Assembly (NCBI GenBank): GCA_015485495.1
Contig: WFTL01000062.1
Span: 1 to 64,000 of the forward strand
From: Planctomycetaceae bacterium
Lineage (GTDB): Bacteria > Planctomycetota > Planctomycetia > Planctomycetales > Planctomycetaceae
DNA length: 64,000 nt
Direction: 5' to 3'
The notes under the pieces were generated by a model. The model had not been told where the DNA came from. It was given only the letters and a program-made list of their open reading frames with translations, and did not search any database. Shown piece by piece: positions 61,628-64,000 of the stretch; positions within the stretch are counted from its first letter, which is position 1; each line of letters opens with the position of its first letter. The position numbers and the translations under genes were made by a program.

Positions 61628-63229
61628 TCAGGATCTGCGTTCGGGAATGTGCGACATCGCCCGTTCGGCCAGAGCCGTGATGGTCAGCGACGGATTGACT
61701 CCGGGGTTTGCGGACACAGCGGATCCATCGATGACATACAGCCCGTCGTAACCGAACACGCGGTGCCGGACATCGATGACACCGTCTTCGGCAGACTGTC
61801 CCATGCAGGCGCCTCCCAGAATATGGGCGGTGGAAGGAACGCCGAAAACGGTTTCCGTGATCAGACTGGCTGTCATGCCGCCGGTCTTTTCCGCAAACCG
61901 CTCGGCGATGTCCGTGGCTTCGGGAATCCAGGCCTGAGGAGCCTGGGCGGGATCATCCAGTTCGGTGACGATGTTCCTCCGGAATCCGGTGCGCCACTGT
62001 CGTCCCAGTTTCATTGTCATGGTGCCGTCCAGAGTTCTCATATACAGCAGCACCTGCTGGTGGCGCGCCATGTCCCGAACGGTGAGCACTCGAAACCAGC
62101 GAATCGGATGCCGCAGCAGAGACAGCAGCGCTTTGCAGATCCGTTTCCCCGCCGATGTCCCGGGGGAATGAGGTGAAAACAGCGTGCGAAAGAAACCGGA
62201 ACCGGGGCCGTAACGCACAGGTTCCACATGGCTGTATTCGTCCGTGTTGAGAATAGAGGTGATGGCCACACCGTGGGTGAAGTCTTCCGGACTGTCCGGA
62301 GCGATGACGCCGATGAGCGACTCGCTGTTGGTGCGGACACCTTCTCCCAGGCGGGGAGACAGTTTCGGCAGACCATCCGGGTCTTCACGCAGGGACAGCA
62401 GCAGAGGCATGGTGCCCATGACGCCGCCGGCGAAAATGACGTTGTCGGCATGGAACTGCCGGCGGTTCTTTCGTCCGAGGCTGGACACGGTTTCCACCGT
62501 GTAACGGCGATCGTTCTGATGGCGGCGGTCTTTCTGCGGCCGCACGGCCGTCACTTCGGTTTCCGGCAGAATCTTCACGCCGCGGCGTTCTGCCAGATAG
62601 AGATAGTTCTGGTCCAGCGTGTTTTTGGCCCCCACCCGGCATCCGGTCATGCAGGCTCCACAGAATGTACAGCCGACCCGATCGGGCCCTTCTCCGCCGA
62701 AGTAGGGGTCCGGTACGGTCTGGCCGGGATCGCCGAAATAGACGGCCACGTCAGTCGGGCGGAAACGGTCTTCGCGTCCCATTTCGCGGGCGATGTCCTG
62801 CAGCACATGATCGCCGTGCGTCATACGGGGATTCGGAGCGGCGCCCAGCATGCGTCGGGCGGTGGCGTAGTGCGGTTCCAGTTCCCGTTTCCAGTCCGCC
62901 AGGTGGCTCCACGTCGGCGAGGAGAAGAACGTGTCACCGGGAATCGGCAGCGTGTTGGCGTAAACCAGAGACCCGCCGCCGACACCCACACCGTGCAGCA
63001 CCGTGACGTGACGCAGAAAGGTCATCTGAAAAATGCCGTGCAGTCCCAGTTTCGGGTTCCACATCCAGCGTTTCAGATTCCAGTTGGTTTTGGGAAAATC
63101 GTCCCGACCGAATCTCCGGCCCTTTTCGATGACCAGAACCTGATACCCTTTCTCAGCCAGTCGCAGCGCCGAAACACTGCCGCCGAACCCGCTGCCGATG
63201 ATGATCCAGTCCCAGTGCTGATCGGTCAT
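61628..63229 (-). CDS. GMC-family FAD oxidoreductase (cholesterol-oxidase-like)
   Basis: This enzyme of about 533 residues has the FAD fold WIIIGSGFGGSVSALRLAEKGY and the second FAD motif VLHGVGVGGGSLVYANT. Late motifs include LYVIDGSAVSANPGVNPSLTITALAERAM, with His/Asn in GGACMGQSAEDGVIDV before it. A cysteine-rich stretch (GCTFCGACMTGCRVGAKNTL) is like that of ChoD-type proteins and could bind a metal or cluster. The electron acceptor and alcohol substrate are unknown. ATG 63229 is the natural start. Confidence 0.85.
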   Translation of the reverse strand: MTDQHWDWIIIGSGFGGSVSALRLAEKGYQVLVIEKGRRFGRDDFPKTNWNLKRWMWNPKLGLHGIFQMTFLRHVTVLHGVGVGGGSLVYANTLPIPGDTFFSSPTWSHLADWKRELEPHYATARRMLGAAPNPRMTHGDHVLQDIAREMGREDRFRPTDVAVYFGDPGQTVPDPYFGGEGPDRVGCTFCGACMTGCRVGAKNTLDQNYLYLAERRGVKILPETEVTAVRPQKDRRHQNDRRYTVETVSSLGRKNRRQFHADNVIFAGGVMGTMPLLLSLREDPDGLPKLSPRLGEGVRTNSESLIGVIAPDSPEDFTHGVAITSILNTDEYSHVEPVRYGPGSGFFRTLFSPHSPGTSAGKRICKALLSLLRHPIRWFRVLTVRDMARHQQVLLYMRTLDGTMTMKLGRQWRTGFRRNIVTELDDPAQAPQAWIPEATDIAERFAEKTGGMTASLITETVFGVPSTAHILGGACMGQSAEDGVIDVRHRVFGYDGLYVIDGSAVSANPGVNPSLTITALAERAMSHIPERRS

Positions 63230-63350
63230 AGTCTCATTTCCGGGTTTTGCGGCCGAAGGATCGGCAGCACGGGCGAACCGCGTGCCGGAACAGGTCAGTC
63301 TATCGGAAGGCCGGCGGATTTGCCTGGAATCGGACGGAGTCCGCTCACAA

Positions 63351-64000
<650 letters not shown>

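Overview
The window is a 64 kb, GC-rich, gene-dense bacterial chromosome segment that most resembles a planctomycete (order Planctomycetales). The grounds are protein family content rather than any marker RNA. There is a CxxCH cytochrome of the Pirellula/Verrucomicrobium heme-binding type fused to a propeller and a cupredoxin, a neutral-ceramidase-like secreted hydrolase, a very large PQQ-propeller protein, bacillithiol-type PIG-L deacetylases, many small lipoproteins, and ribosomal gene order rplY-pth-rpsF-ssb-rplI-dnaB. I saw no rRNA, tRNA, CRISPR array or prophage. Two genes are cut by the analysis rather than by nature: monomeric isocitrate dehydrogenase runs off the right edge and is absent from the ORF track, and pyrK sits close to the left edge.

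Layout. 0-12 kb: pyrK, the cytochrome/cupredoxin fusion, an MsbA-type ABC exporter, xylulokinase, a rhomboid-like membrane protein, a ceramidase-like enzyme, and a MEKHLA-domain gene overlapping an unknown gene. 12-24 kb: a SET-domain protein, the Fe-S group mrp-sufE-sufS, an acyl-CoA dehydrogenase with a long C-terminal extension, a patatin phospholipase and a 1.4 k-residue PQQ-propeller protein. 24-31 kb: the translation/replication block rplY-pth-rpsF-ssb-rplI-dnaB, then pyruvate kinase. 31-45 kb: small lipoproteins, bshB1, an FHA protein, rarA, a PAP2 phosphatase, a BON-like protein, an NrtS-like protein, a degenerate LexA, sucCD, a lipoprotein hydrolase, a DUF2079 membrane protein and bioF coupled to a LigD-type 3'-phosphoesterase.

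46.6-48.1 kb is accessory. Two 48-bp inverted copies with IS3-like ends enclose an excisionase-fold antitoxin gene, a truncated PIN toxin and several short tandem repeats, with no transposase. 48.5-51 kb holds a small membrane protein, a PIG-L deacetylase and a thioredoxin-fold lipoprotein without CxxC.

51.2-60.4 kb is one plus-strand surface-glycan locus. It carries a complete pseudaminic-acid route, pseB, pseC, pseF, a pseG-pseH fusion and pseI. These are followed by a KpsC/S-like candidate glycosyltransferase, a sulfotransferase and a membrane-anchored SGNH-like protein. The right end carries argF, a GMC oxidoreductase and the 5' part of a monomeric NADP-isocitrate dehydrogenase.

The features that most deserve follow-up are the inverted-repeat-bounded toxin-antitoxin cassette, the LexA homologue that has lost its self-cleavage residues, the pse locus with its candidate transferase, and the cytochrome-propeller-cupredoxin fusion.
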